This document shows, piece by piece, positions 1 to 8,576 of a stretch of 64,000 nucleotides of DNA. Location: the NCBI GenBank assembly GCA_038145175.1, contig JAYQPE010000004.1, positions 62,001 through 126,000 on the forward strand, in the 5' to 3' direction. Position numbers and translations under genes: made by a program. The notes beneath the pieces were generated by a model. That model had not been told where the DNA came from. It did not search any database and saw nothing but the letters and a program-made list of their open reading frames with translations. This DNA comes from ATZT02 sp038145175 (GTDB lineage: Bacteria; Actinomycetota; Actinomycetes; S36-B12; UBA5976). Each line of letters opens with the position of its first letter. Position 1 is the stretch's first letter.

Positions 1-1
1 T

Positions 2-235
2 AAAAACTTGATTCTTAAACAAGGAAGTAAAGAATCACTTTGGATTAATGATGATTCTGAAATTAAAGATATCCCTGAAAAAGTTGAAGTAGTGGATTTA
101 ATTGGTGCAGGGGATGCTTTTGCTGCAGGATTTTTAGTTAGTGTTGTTAATAAAGATCCTGCAGAAATTACTTTAAAAAAAGCAAATCAATTAGGTGCAA
201 AAGCTGTAGCAATAAGTGGAGCAAGACCGCTATAA
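2..235 (+). CDS. PfkB-family carbohydrate kinase, C-terminal part
   Basis: This is the C-terminal end of a ribokinase/PfkB-type sugar kinase, which transfers phosphate from ATP to a sugar or sugar acid. The frame is open to the left edge, so the start lies outside the window and the internal TTG at 8 is not the real start. The visible part carries the family signature DLIGAGDAFAAGF, whose Asp is the catalytic base and whose GAGD forms the anion hole. The family is about 300 residues long, so roughly 220 are missing. The substrate cannot be read from this fragment. It converges on the SDR gene with only 2 bases between the stops. Confidence 0.85.
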   Translation, partial: KNLILKQGSKESLWINDDSEIKDIPEKVEVVDLIGAGDAFAAGFLVSVVNKDPAEITLKKANQLGAKAVAISGARPL

Positions 236-247
236 ATTTATAGCGGT
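226..247. terminator. Bidirectional terminator-like palindrome between convergent genes
   Basis: A perfect inverted repeat (accgctata, loop aatt, tatagcggt) spans the last codons and stops of both the kinase and the SDR gene. It has no long T-run. Its place between convergent stops suggests it ends or stabilises both transcripts, and it lies partly inside the coding sequence. Confidence 0.5.
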
Positions 248-1002
248 GTTACGTAAGCTCCAGTAATTCCACCATCAACTAAGAAGTTTGATGCGGTAAT
301 AAATGATGAGTCATCACTTGCTAAGAAAGCAACCGCAGCTGCAATTTCGTGAGCTTCACCAAATCTTCCCATTGGAATATGAACTAAACGTCTTTGTGCT
401 CTTTCTTTATCTTTAGCAAAGAGTTCTTGTAAAAGTGGTGTGTTAATTGGTCCTGGAGATAATGCGTTAACCCTTACTCCTTCGCGAGCAAATTGAACAC
501 CAAGTTCTCGAGTCATCGCTAAGACTCCACCCTTAGATGCAGTGTAAGAAATTTGTGAAGTTGCTGCGGCCAAAGTTGCAACAAAAGAAGCGGTATTAAT
601 GATTGATCCTTTTTTAGCTTCTAACATGTATGGCAAAACAGCTTTACAGCATAAATAAACAGAAGTTAAATTAACCAATTGAACTTTGTCCCATGCTTCT
701 AATTCGGTAATCAAAATTGAATCATCATCTGGTGGAGAAATACCGGCGTTGTTAAAAGCAATATCAATTTTGCCAAACTTTTTGAAAACTTCTGCAAATA
801 AATTGTCTACGCTTTGTTTATCAGTCACATTGCACTTAATGAAAGTTCCGTTAACTTCGTTAGCAACACTTTGACCATTTTTTTCATCCATATCAGCAAT
901 CACAACATGAGCACCTTCAGATGCAAATCGAATTGCAGTTGCTTTACCAATTCCTGAACCACCACCAGTAATTGTGGCAACTCTGCCTTCTAATCTTTTC
1001 AA
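238..1002 (-). CDS. Short-chain dehydrogenase/reductase (SDR)
   Basis: A 254-residue classical SDR, the usual length, acting in the cytoplasm with NAD(P)H. The cofactor motif TGGGSGIG is at residues 12-19, NNAG near 87, and the catalytic YTASK near 152. An acidic residue after the second strand (IADMDE) suggests a preference for NAD. It is the last gene of a minus-strand operon with aldehyde dehydrogenase (12 bases upstream), a glutamine-synthetase-like ligase and a hydrolase, so it probably oxidises an alcohol or hydroxy intermediate in that pathway. The substrate cannot be assigned from sequence. Confidence 0.88.
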   Translation of the reverse strand: MKRLEGRVATITGGGSGIGKATAIRFASEGAHVVIADMDEKNGQSVANEVNGTFIKCNVTDKQSVDNLFAEVFKKFGKIDIAFNNAGISPPDDDSILITELEAWDKVQLVNLTSVYLCCKAVLPYMLEAKKGSIINTASFVATLAAATSQISYTASKGGVLAMTRELGVQFAREGVRVNALSPGPINTPLLQELFAKDKERAQRRLVHIPMGRFGEAHEIAAAVAFLASDDSSFITASNFLVDGGITGAYVTPL

Positions 1003-1014
1003 GATATTTTCTCC

Positions 1015-2379
1015 TTATATCTCTGTATTAATAAATACGTTTTTTTCTTCGGTAAACGCGTTTAGTGCATCTGGACCTAATTCACGTCCCAAACCTGATT
1101 TCTTAAACCCACCAAATGGTGTCCAGTATCTAACAGAAGAATGAGAATTAACAGATAAGTTTCCACTTTCAATTCCGCGTGCAACTCTCAAAGCTTTCGC
1201 ACCATTATTTGTCCAAATAGATCCACTTAAACCAAATTCTGAATCATTTGCCAAATTAATTGCATCTTGTTCATCTGTAAAAGTCACTACGGATACCACT
1301 GGTCCAAAGATTTCTTCTTTTAGTGCTCGATGGTTTCTGTCTTGAATGTGTAAAACAGTTGGTGGAAACCAGAAACCAGATCCAGATGGTGCACTTCCTC
1401 TAAAAGCTACTAAAGATTCTTCAACATAAGTTGCAACTTTTTCTTTATGAGCTTTTGTTATAAGAGGTCCCATTTCAGTTGATGCATCAAATGGATCAGC
1501 ACATTTAAATGCTTTAACTGCTTTTTCAAAAAGAGGCATGAATTTTTCAAAAGCACTTTTTTCAATTAATAATCTAGATCTAGCGCAACAATCTTGTCCG
1601 GCATTATCAAAAACTGAACCTGGTGCACTTGCTGCTGCTTTTTCTAAATCTGAATCAGCAAAAATAACGTTGGCAGATTTTCCACCTAGTTCTAAAGTAA
1701 CTCTTTTAACATTTGGAGCGCACTTGGCCATAATTTGTGTGCCAATTTCTGTTGAACCTGTGAAAACTATTTTTCTAACTCTTGGATCTTGAACTAAAGT
1801 CTCACCAACAATTTTTCCAGAACCAGTAACCACTTGGAAAACATTTTCAGGTAATCCTGCTTCTAAACCAAGTTCTGCTAATTTCATCGCAGTTAAAGGT
1901 GTAACTTCTGCTGGTTTTAGAACAACTGTGCAACCTGCCGCTAAAGCTGGTCCAAATCCCCAACCAGCAATTGGCATTGGAAAATTCCACGGCACAATAA
2001 TTCCAACTACTCCAATTGGTTCTCTAAAAGTTACATCGACACCACCTGGAACTGGAATTTGTCTGCCAAATAATCTTTCGGGTGCACCTGCGTAATAATT
2101 TAAAACGTTAACTACGTTGTTTGCTTCCCATCGAGCATTGCCAATTGTGTGACCTGCGTTTTCAACTTCTAGTTTTGCTAAAACTTCAATGTTTGCTTCG
2201 ACTTTGCTAGCAAAATTTCTTAATAATTTGGCTCTATCTGCTGGAGTAACTTTTCTCCAAGATTCAAAAGCTTTTTGTGATTTAGTAATTGCTTCAACTG
2301 TGTCAGATGCTGAAAGAGCTGGAACTTGAGTTAATTTTTGCTCATTGATTGGTGAGATCACATCATGCAAAGTCGTCAA
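1015..2379 (-). CDS. NAD(P)-dependent aldehyde dehydrogenase
   Basis: A 454-residue ALDH-superfamily enzyme that oxidises an aldehyde to a carboxylate. Visible features are the NAD-binding VVPWNFPMP, the glutamate motif LELGGKSANV, and the catalytic cysteine in NAGQDCCARSR. The start is TTG at 2379, preceded by AAGGGG at good spacing; no better ATG is present. It sits 40 bases after a glutamine-synthetase-like gene and 12 bases before the SDR. Pairing an ALDH with a GlnA-like ligase resembles gamma-glutamyl-aminoaldehyde oxidation in polyamine breakdown, but the true aldehyde is not known. Confidence 0.9.
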   Translation of the reverse strand: MTTLHDVISPINEQKLTQVPALSASDTVEAITKSQKAFESWRKVTPADRAKLLRNFASKVEANIEVLAKLEVENAGHTIGNARWEANNVVNVLNYYAGAPERLFGRQIPVPGGVDVTFREPIGVVGIIVPWNFPMPIAGWGFGPALAAGCTVVLKPAEVTPLTAMKLAELGLEAGLPENVFQVVTGSGKIVGETLVQDPRVRKIVFTGSTEIGTQIMAKCAPNVKRVTLELGGKSANVIFADSDLEKAAASAPGSVFDNAGQDCCARSRLLIEKSAFEKFMPLFEKAVKAFKCADPFDASTEMGPLITKAHKEKVATYVEESLVAFRGSAPSGSGFWFPPTVLHIQDRNHRALKEEIFGPVVSVVTFTDEQDAINLANDSEFGLSGSIWTNNGAKALRVARGIESGNLSVNSHSSVRYWTPFGGFKKSGLGRELGPDALNAFTEEKNVFINTEI

Positions 2380-2419
2380 TTTAATTACCCCTTAAAATCT
2401 TTTTTGCTTTACTTTAGTA

Positions 2420-3802
2420 CTACATTCTTTCGAAGCTTCTGAATCTCTCCCAATCAGTAATGCTTCTATCAAATGCTGCTATTTCAACTCTAGCCATATT
2501 TAAATAGTGATCTTTAACTTCTTGACCAAATACTTTGGCAACAAATTCACTCTTTTCCCAAAGATCTGCAGCTTTAGTCAAAGTTGAAGGAACTCTTACA
2601 GCATCTGAAACATAAGCGTTTCCTTCAAACGCAGGTTCTAGTGTTAATTTTTCTTCAATACCAGCAATTCCTGCGGCAATCATGGCAGCTTCTGCTAAAT
2701 ATGGATTTACATCTCCACCTGGAACTCGGTTTTCAAAACGAAGTGAATGTCCATGACCTACCAAACGAATAGAGCAAGTTCTATTGTCTCTGCCCCACTT
2801 CATCGCAGTTGGGGCAAAAGAACCTTCAACGTAACGTTTGTATGAATTAATATTTGGAGCAAAAAATAATGTCATCTCTCTCATGTATTTAAGTTGACCG
2901 GCAATAAAAGATTTACCTAATGCACTTAAGCCTTGTGAATCTTTGTCATCTGCCATAACTGGTTCATCATTTTCACCACGTACCGATAAATGAATGTGAC
3001 AAGAGCTTCCTTCACGTTCATTGAACTTGGCCATAAAAGTTAAAGACATATTTTGCTCTGCTGCTATTTCTTTAGCGCCTAATTTATAGATCACGTGATT
3101 ATCTGCAGTAGTTAATGCATCTTTAAATCTGAAAGCTATTTCATGTTGCCCAAAATTACATTCACCTTTTGCAGATTCAACTTCTAAACCTGCACCATCC
3201 ATGCCTAAGCGAATTGCTCTAAGTAATCCTTCAACTCTGGTGGTTCCCAGAAGTGAATAATCAACGTTGTATTGGTTACCTGGAATTAAATCTTTATATC
3301 CTTTATTCCAAGCTTCTTCAAAAGAATCTTTAAAAACTATAAATTCTAATTCTGTTCCAACATAAGGAACAAGTTTGTGTTCTTTTAATCTATTAATTTG
3401 TTTTTTTAATATTTGTCTTGGAGAAGCATAAACATCTGTGTGATCTATTTTTAATAAATCAGCTAAAACCATGGCAGTACCTGGAAGCCAAGGAATATAG
3501 CGAAGAGTGTCGTAATCTGGCGCCATCACCATGTCGCCATAACCTGAATCCCAAGAACTCATTGCAAAACCAGAAACTGTGTTCATATCAACATCAACTG
3601 CTAATAAATAATTACAGCCTTCAGTGCCATGATTCATAGTGTCTTTTAAAAAGAAAGGTGCATGCATTCTTTTGCCTTGTAAACGACCTTGCATGTCTGT
3701 GATACCAACAATTACAGTGTCAATTTTTCCAGATTTAATATCTGCTTCTAATTGTGCAATTTTTAATGGTGCACTTGCTGATTGCTTGATGCTTGCTGCC
3801 AT
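2420..3802 (-). CDS. Glutamine-synthetase-family ligase (gamma-glutamyl-amine synthetase-like)
   Basis: A 460-residue member of the glutamine synthetase superfamily, an ATP-dependent ligase joining glutamate to an amine. Metal and glutamate sites are recognisable: TELEFIVF, a GQHEIAFR block, CHIHLS and a RLVGHGHSLRFENR-like arginine region. The divergent N-terminal section and the flanking aldehyde dehydrogenase argue for a PuuA or GlnA3/GlnA4-like enzyme acting on polyamines, ethanolamine or another amine, rather than the main ammonia-assimilating GlnA. The start is ATG at 3802. It is the second gene of the four-gene operon. Confidence 0.85.
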   Translation of the reverse strand: MAASIKQSASAPLKIAQLEADIKSGKIDTVIVGITDMQGRLQGKRMHAPFFLKDTMNHGTEGCNYLLAVDVDMNTVSGFAMSSWDSGYGDMVMAPDYDTLRYIPWLPGTAMVLADLLKIDHTDVYASPRQILKKQINRLKEHKLVPYVGTELEFIVFKDSFEEAWNKGYKDLIPGNQYNVDYSLLGTTRVEGLLRAIRLGMDGAGLEVESAKGECNFGQHEIAFRFKDALTTADNHVIYKLGAKEIAAEQNMSLTFMAKFNEREGSSCHIHLSVRGENDEPVMADDKDSQGLSALGKSFIAGQLKYMREMTLFFAPNINSYKRYVEGSFAPTAMKWGRDNRTCSIRLVGHGHSLRFENRVPGGDVNPYLAEAAMIAAGIAGIEEKLTLEPAFEGNAYVSDAVRVPSTLTKAADLWEKSEFVAKVFGQEVKDHYLNMARVEIAAFDRSITDWERFRSFERM

Positions 3803-3836
3803 AAGAACACGCCCTCTTCTTCTTGTGGCCTAAACA

Positions 3837-4721
3837 TTACTCCGTGACTAAGAGTTTTGAAAAGTGGTGCTTAAAAAAGAAATCCCTCACGGCTTTAGGT
3901 TTTTCAATGTGAGCCACATGACCTACTCTTGGCAAAACTAATACTTTAGAGTTTTCAAAATATTTATGTACTACATGAGCAGCTTTAGGATGAACCAGTT
4001 TATCTTTTGCCCCATATATAAATAAAGCTTGTTCTTTTATATTTTTAGCAAGCTGCCAAGGATTTGTCGATGAAAAATCAAAATAAGTCTTTAATAGGTT
4101 TCTCAAAGTTATTAAAGTTAACTCATTTATATAAGTTTGTCCTTGTCTATCTTTCATCTCGTGCAATAAATCCTCGAACCAAATTTTTTCTCCTAATTTA
4201 ACATCATAAAAACATTGATTGATCGTATTTTTTGCTCTTTCTTCCATAGAAAGTTCTTGATACTTCTCTAATAACTTTTCACCCACTCCAGGAATAGCAG
4301 AAAGAATTACCGGGGATGCGCTTAATTGTGGAAATAGATCAGGTAATGCAGGTGAAATTAAAGTTAATGTTTTTGTTAATTCTGGAAACATAGAAGCAAA
4401 ATGAACGGCTACTGATCCACCATGTGAATTACCAAAAAGGTGAACTTTTTGATTTCCGAATTGATTAATTACGACTTCGGCCATGCTTGATGCAAAATCT
4501 TTTGGATGATATTGCTTATTCGACATTGGGGTTGATAAACCAAAACCAGGAAAATCCGGTGCCAAAATATCGAAAGAACTATCAAAAGTATTGATTAAAT
4601 GTTTCCAATTAAGACCTGTACCGCCAAGGCCATGCAACATCAATACTTTTTCAGAACCACCCTCATTTGCTCGTCTGACTCTGATTGATGAATTACTGGT
4701 CAAAACATTGTTTTCCAACAT
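3837..4721 (-). CDS. Alpha/beta-fold hydrolase
   Basis: A 294-residue serine hydrolase of the alpha/beta fold. It shows the oxyanion segment HGLGGTG, the nucleophile elbow GNSHGGS and a C-terminal VGHVAHIEKP with the catalytic histidine; an Asp in YGAKDKLVHP completes the triad. There is no signal peptide, so it is cytoplasmic. It is first in the minus-strand operon with the GS-like ligase, ALDH and SDR, and probably hydrolyses an ester or amide entering or leaving that pathway. The substrate is unknown. Confidence 0.85.
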   Translation of the reverse strand: MLENNVLTSNSSIRVRRANEGGSEKVLMLHGLGGTGLNWKHLINTFDSSFDILAPDFPGFGLSTPMSNKQYHPKDFASSMAEVVINQFGNQKVHLFGNSHGGSVAVHFASMFPELTKTLTLISPALPDLFPQLSASPVILSAIPGVGEKLLEKYQELSMEERAKNTINQCFYDVKLGEKIWFEDLLHEMKDRQGQTYINELTLITLRNLLKTYFDFSSTNPWQLAKNIKEQALFIYGAKDKLVHPKAAHVVHKYFENSKVLVLPRVGHVAHIEKPKAVRDFFFKHHFSKLLVTE

Positions 4722-4831
4722 AATTAATCACTTTAGGTCAGCACAAGATAAGCCGCAAACCTAGAGGATGCACGAGTGCTTGACTACTTATATTGTTGGA
4801 AAGTAGAGAAATTAGGAGACAAAAGGTCCAA

Positions 4832-5053
4832 ATGGAAGTAAGAATTGGTGTTCAAGATAGTGCCAGAGAAGTTATTTTTGAAACAAAATCTTCAGCTGAT
4901 GAAATCACTAAAGAAGTAGAAAGCGCTGTTAAAAATAAAACTTTATTATCCCTTGTTGATGAGAAGGGAAGAAAAATTTTAATTCCAGGAGATCGATTAA
5001 CTTTTGTAGAAATTGGGGCTCCTGAGCAAAGACGCGTAGGTTTTGCTGGCTAA
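4832..5053 (+). CDS. DUF3107 family protein
   Basis: A small cytoplasmic protein of 73 residues starting MEVRIGVQDSAREVIFET and containing DRLTFVEIG. It matches the actinobacterial DUF3107 family in length and pattern, and its function is not established. An upstream in-frame start at 4793 exists, but ATG 4832 fits the family start and has AGGAG and AAAGG just before it. Three bases separate it from the downstream alpha/beta hydrolase, so the two are probably co-transcribed. Confidence 0.85.
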   Translation: MEVRIGVQDSAREVIFETKSSADEITKEVESAVKNKTLLSLVDEKGRKILIPGDRLTFVEIGAPEQRRVGFAG

Positions 5054-5056
5054 TAA

Positions 5057-5914
5057 ATGCAAGAACAGTTATTAAAAAATCCGGCAGGAGTTAGAGAAGA
5101 AAAATTAATTACCCAACGTTGCATCGTTGGTGCATTAGTTTCAGAACCAGAATCTATTCATGCAGGAACTATTTTGATGGTTCCAGGATTTAGTGGCAGC
5201 AAAGAAGATTTTGTTGCGCTTATGCCCACACTTTCCTCTCTGGGCTGGCATTGTTTTGCTATTGATCAATATGGTCAACCTGCAACTTATGGATCAAATG
5301 ATGAAAGAGATTTTGCAATTGATTTACTTGCACAAGATGTAATCGATATTGCAAATAGTTTTGCAGAGCCAATTCATATCATGGGACACTCTTTTGGCGG
5401 ATTAGTAAGTCAAATTGCAGTAAGCAAATCCCCTAAATCTTTTGCAAGTATTACTTTGATGTGTAGTGGTCCAGGATCTTTACCAAGAAATCGTTGGGGA
5501 GGTTTACCTCGACTTGTTAAAGCCACTGAAAAATACAACATGTCAACTATTTGGTTTTTAAAAACTATTGCAGAAAAAATGGTTGGGTATAGAAAATTTT
5601 CTAGAAAAGTTAGAAAATGGCGACGTCAACGTTGGATAAATACAAATCCGTTATCAATCAAAACAATTGGAAATATGTTAATGCACATTGAACCTGTGAG
5701 CGAAAAATTAATAAAAACTTTGGAATATCAAAAAATACCAGTGTTAGTAATGTCTGGTGAAAAAGATGACATTTGGCCTTTAACTGTTCAACAAGAAATG
5801 GCAAAGAATTTAAAAGGTCAGTATGTAGAAATTTTTGGAGCAGGACATTCTCCTGCCAGAGAAATGCCAGAAAAAACTGCTATTGAAATAGATACTTTTC
5901 TTAAATCTATTTAG
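5057..5914 (+). CDS. Alpha/beta hydrolase
   Basis: A 285-residue alpha/beta hydrolase with nucleophile elbow GHSFGG, an Asp in SGEKDDIWP and the catalytic His in GAGHSPARE. The basic stretch KFSRKVRKWRRQRW in the cap region is unusual and may contact membrane or nucleic acid; that is inference. The start is ATG at 5057, right after the DUF3107 stop. It overlaps the 3' end of the convergent EamA gene by 8 bases. It is not obviously related to the hydrolase at 3837-4721 beyond the fold. Confidence 0.85.
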   Translation: MQEQLLKNPAGVREEKLITQRCIVGALVSEPESIHAGTILMVPGFSGSKEDFVALMPTLSSLGWHCFAIDQYGQPATYGSNDERDFAIDLLAQDVIDIANSFAEPIHIMGHSFGGLVSQIAVSKSPKSFASITLMCSGPGSLPRNRWGGLPRLVKATEKYNMSTIWFLKTIAEKMVGYRKFSRKVRKWRRQRWINTNPLSIKTIGNMLMHIEPVSEKLIKTLEYQKIPVLVMSGEKDDIWPLTVQQEMAKNLKGQYVEIFGAGHSPAREMPEKTAIEIDTFLKSI

Positions 5915-6803
5915 TTTTATATCCCTTTACCACATAAACCATTCCAGTCATCAATAAAACTATTGCTGGAATTGTTTGCCAAGGTGGAACTTGCCCAATT
6001 AAAAGAGCAGCAATAATTGTAGATCCTGGCATTTCAAATAAGATTCCCATGCTTACAACTGTGGCTGAAAGAGATCTTAAAGTTATATTAAACAATGTAT
6101 GTCCAAGAATTTGTGCAAGTAAAGTTAATAAAAATATATAAATCCAAGCCTGTCGTGTAAAGCCTGTTAACTCGGTAGATAAAAATAAACAAATTAGTAA
6201 TAATGAAAAAGCTGCTGCCGAATAAGCAATAAATGTATATTGTGCAGTTGAAAGTTTTTCTCTAGCACTTTGTCCAACTGTTACGTATAGTGCTGCAAAA
6301 ATCGCACCTAGTAATGCAAGTAAATCTCCAATGACTGCATTTTTATTAAGAGAAATATCTATTCCAGTGAGAAGTATTACACCAACTAATGCGACAAAAA
6401 TTCCAAACCAAACTTGCTTGGGAAAACTTTCACCTTTCAATCTGGCAAACAATGCAGCCCACGCAGGTTGTGTTGCAACCATTGCCGTTGAAGCTGCAAC
6501 TGTTGTAAATCTTAAAGATGGAATCCAAACAGCAAAATGAATTCCTAATAAAAAACCTGCGAGCAAAGATGCATTAAATGCTTTTTGATCAATGTTTATT
6601 CCTGATTTAAATGCAAATGGTGCTGTGGCGATAGCGCCAATCAAGCATCGCCAGAATGCAATAGCCAATGCTGGTGCTGCGGTAATTGTTATCAAGGGTC
6701 CAGAAGTTGATATGGCTAATATCGCAACAGCAAGAATTACAAAATCAAATGAATTTTTGCTTAATGTATTCGTAAATTTCATATAAGAGTAAAAGTCAAT
6801 CAC
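5907..6803 (-). CDS. EamA/DMT-family transporter
   Basis: A roughly 298-residue integral membrane protein with about ten hydrophobic segments arranged as two EamA repeats, as in drug/metabolite exporters of the inner membrane. The substrate cannot be predicted. The start is ambiguous: GTG at 6803 or ATG at 6782 (MKFTNTL), neither with a clear ribosome binding site. It is divergent from the MgtE_N/CBS gene, and the 22-base gap must hold both promoters or leaderless starts. Confidence 0.85.
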   Translation of the reverse strand: MIDFYSYMKFTNTLSKNSFDFVILAVAILAISTSGPLITITAAPALAIAFWRCLIGAIATAPFAFKSGINIDQKAFNASLLAGFLLGIHFAVWIPSLRFTTVAASTAMVATQPAWAALFARLKGESFPKQVWFGIFVALVGVILLTGIDISLNKNAVIGDLLALLGAIFAALYVTVGQSAREKLSTAQYTFIAYSAAAFSLLLICLFLSTELTGFTRQAWIYIFLLTLLAQILGHTLFNITLRSLSATVVSMGILFEMPGSTIIAALLIGQVPPWQTIPAIVLLMTGMVYVVKGYKTK

Positions 6804-6825
6804 AAGTAAGAAGTAGACTCACGTT

Positions 6826-8073
6826 GTGACTGACCGTATATTTATATCTCGCTTAACAGGCACAGCTGTATTTGATCCTCAGGGAGATCAGCTGGGCAAA
6901 GTTCGCGATACCCTCGTTCATTTAAGACATAGCAATAATCCCCCAAGAATTATTGGTCTTTTAGTTGAAGTTCCTCAAAGAAGAATTGTATTTTTACCTA
7001 TTTCTAGAGTTAATGAATTTGAATCCAGACAAATAATCTCAACTGGTGTTGTAAATATGCGCAGATTTGAGCAAAGAGAATCTGAATCAAGAGTCGTTGA
7101 ACAATTACTGGATCGCAAAATGAAAATGAAAAAAACAGGTGAAGAAGTTACTTTGCTAGATATAGCAATGGAACAATCAAGACCTGGTGCTGATTGGCAT
7201 ATAACAAAAATTTATTTAAAACGAGCTTCAACCCGATTTGGTCGACGCGGTGAAAAATTCTTTGCTGATTGGAGTGAAGTTGAAGGTTTAACGTTGCAAG
7301 AATCAAACCAACCTATTGACAACACACTGATTTCAATTAACGACATGAGGGCACCTGATATTGCAACATATATTGCTGATTTTGAAATAAATAAACAAGT
7401 TGAAGTTTTATCAAAATTAGATGACGAAAGACTTGCAGACGTATTAGAAGAAATGAGTGAAGAAACTAGAGTTTCCATTGTTGAAAAATTAGAAATTGAA
7501 CGTGCCGCAGATGTTATTGAAGAAATGGCGCCAGATGATGCGGCAGATTTATTAAAAGAATTACCACCACAAAAAGCTGAAGAATATTTAGAGTTAATGG
7601 AACCAGAAGAAGCAGATGATTTACGTCGACTTTTAACTTATGGTGATTACACAGCAGGTGGAATGATGACCACTGAACCAATAGTTTTACCACCAGATGC
7701 AACCGTTGCAGAAGCGTTAGCAAATGTGAGAAATCCAGAATTACCGCCATCTTTGGCAAGTCAGGTTTATGTTGTACGACCACCACTTGATACTCCAACA
7801 GGAAAATATTTAGGTGTTGCTCACATGCAAAGACTTTTAAGAGAAGCTCCTGGAACTTTAGTTTCAAGTGTTATTGATACTGAATTAAAACCAGTTGAAC
7901 CAAATACTTCACTTGCATTAGTTACTAGATATTTTGCAACCTATAACTTAGTAGCACTACCTGTAGTTGATTCTGAAAATCGTTTACTAGGTGCTGTAAC
8001 TGTTGACGACGTAATTGATCATATGTTGCCAGATGATTGGCGCGATCAAGATGCAATCGAGGTGAACAGATGA
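6826..8073 (+). CDS. PRC-barrel / MgtE_N / CBS-domain protein (no membrane channel)
   Basis: A 415-residue soluble protein. Residues about 5-80 look like a PRC-barrel (GTAVFDPQGDQLGKVRDT). Residues about 190-285 form the acidic MgtE N-terminal helical repeat domain, including EEMAPDDAADLLKELPP. Residues about 285-405 form a CBS pair ending VVDSENRLLGAVTVDDV. In MgtE channels these domains sense Mg2+, but the transmembrane domain is absent here. The start is GTG at 6826, with TAGACT 6 bases upstream and no ribosome site, so the mRNA is probably leaderless. It overlaps the DUF1003 gene by 4 bases, which suggests the two products work together. Confidence 0.85.
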   Translation: MTDRIFISRLTGTAVFDPQGDQLGKVRDTLVHLRHSNNPPRIIGLLVEVPQRRIVFLPISRVNEFESRQIISTGVVNMRRFEQRESESRVVEQLLDRKMKMKKTGEEVTLLDIAMEQSRPGADWHITKIYLKRASTRFGRRGEKFFADWSEVEGLTLQESNQPIDNTLISINDMRAPDIATYIADFEINKQVEVLSKLDDERLADVLEEMSEETRVSIVEKLEIERAADVIEEMAPDDAADLLKELPPQKAEEYLELMEPEEADDLRRLLTYGDYTAGGMMTTEPIVLPPDATVAEALANVRNPELPPSLASQVYVVRPPLDTPTGKYLGVAHMQRLLREAPGTLVSSVIDTELKPVEPNTSLALVTRYFATYNLVALPVVDSENRLLGAVTVDDVIDHMLPDDWRDQDAIEVNR

Positions 8074-8567
8074 GTAAAAAAATAAGATCTTCTCGTCTTG
8101 ACCAACCAAGAAGTAGAGGTTTGCAATTTAAAAATCCTTATGATCCAGAAAGATTTGGATTAATAAGTGAAAGAGTTGCCAGACGTATTGGTTCATGGCG
8201 ATTTATCGCTTTGATGACGATATTTATTATTGGCTGGATTTTATGGAACACTGTTGGTCCAGAAAATTATCAAGTAGATCCATGGCCATTTTTGGCTTTA
8301 ACTTTGATGCTTTCACTCCAAGCTTCTTACGCTGCTCCCTTAATTTTGCTTGCACAAAATCGCCAAGCAGATAGAGACAGAGTTCAGATTGCTCAAGATC
8401 GAACTCAAGCTGCAAGGCTTTTGGCAGATTCTGAATTCTTGGCTCGCGAATTAGCAGATTTACGCATAGCCTTAAGTGATGTTGCAACTCGTGACTATAT
8501 AAAAAATGAATTAAGAGAATTAATCGAAGAAATTCAATTCTCTAATGAGAAAAAAGAATCGGAATAA
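8070..8567 (+). CDS. DUF1003 membrane protein
   Basis: A 165-residue membrane protein of the DUF1003 family. It has an N-terminal cytoplasmic part with ERVARRIGSW, two transmembrane helices (about 50-70 and 80-105) with WNTVGP between them, then a coiled region rich in QADRDR-type residues. ATG 8070 overlaps the previous stop (ATGA) and has GAGG upstream, which makes it better than an earlier in-frame start at 8037. The family often sits beside MgtE-like genes and is proposed to have a role in metal or ion homeostasis, but no function is proven. Confidence 0.85.
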   Translation: MSKKIRSSRLDQPRSRGLQFKNPYDPERFGLISERVARRIGSWRFIALMTIFIIGWILWNTVGPENYQVDPWPFLALTLMLSLQASYAAPLILLAQNRQADRDRVQIAQDRTQAARLLADSEFLARELADLRIALSDVATRDYIKNELRELIEEIQFSNEKKESE

Positions 8568-8576
8568 AAGTAAAAC

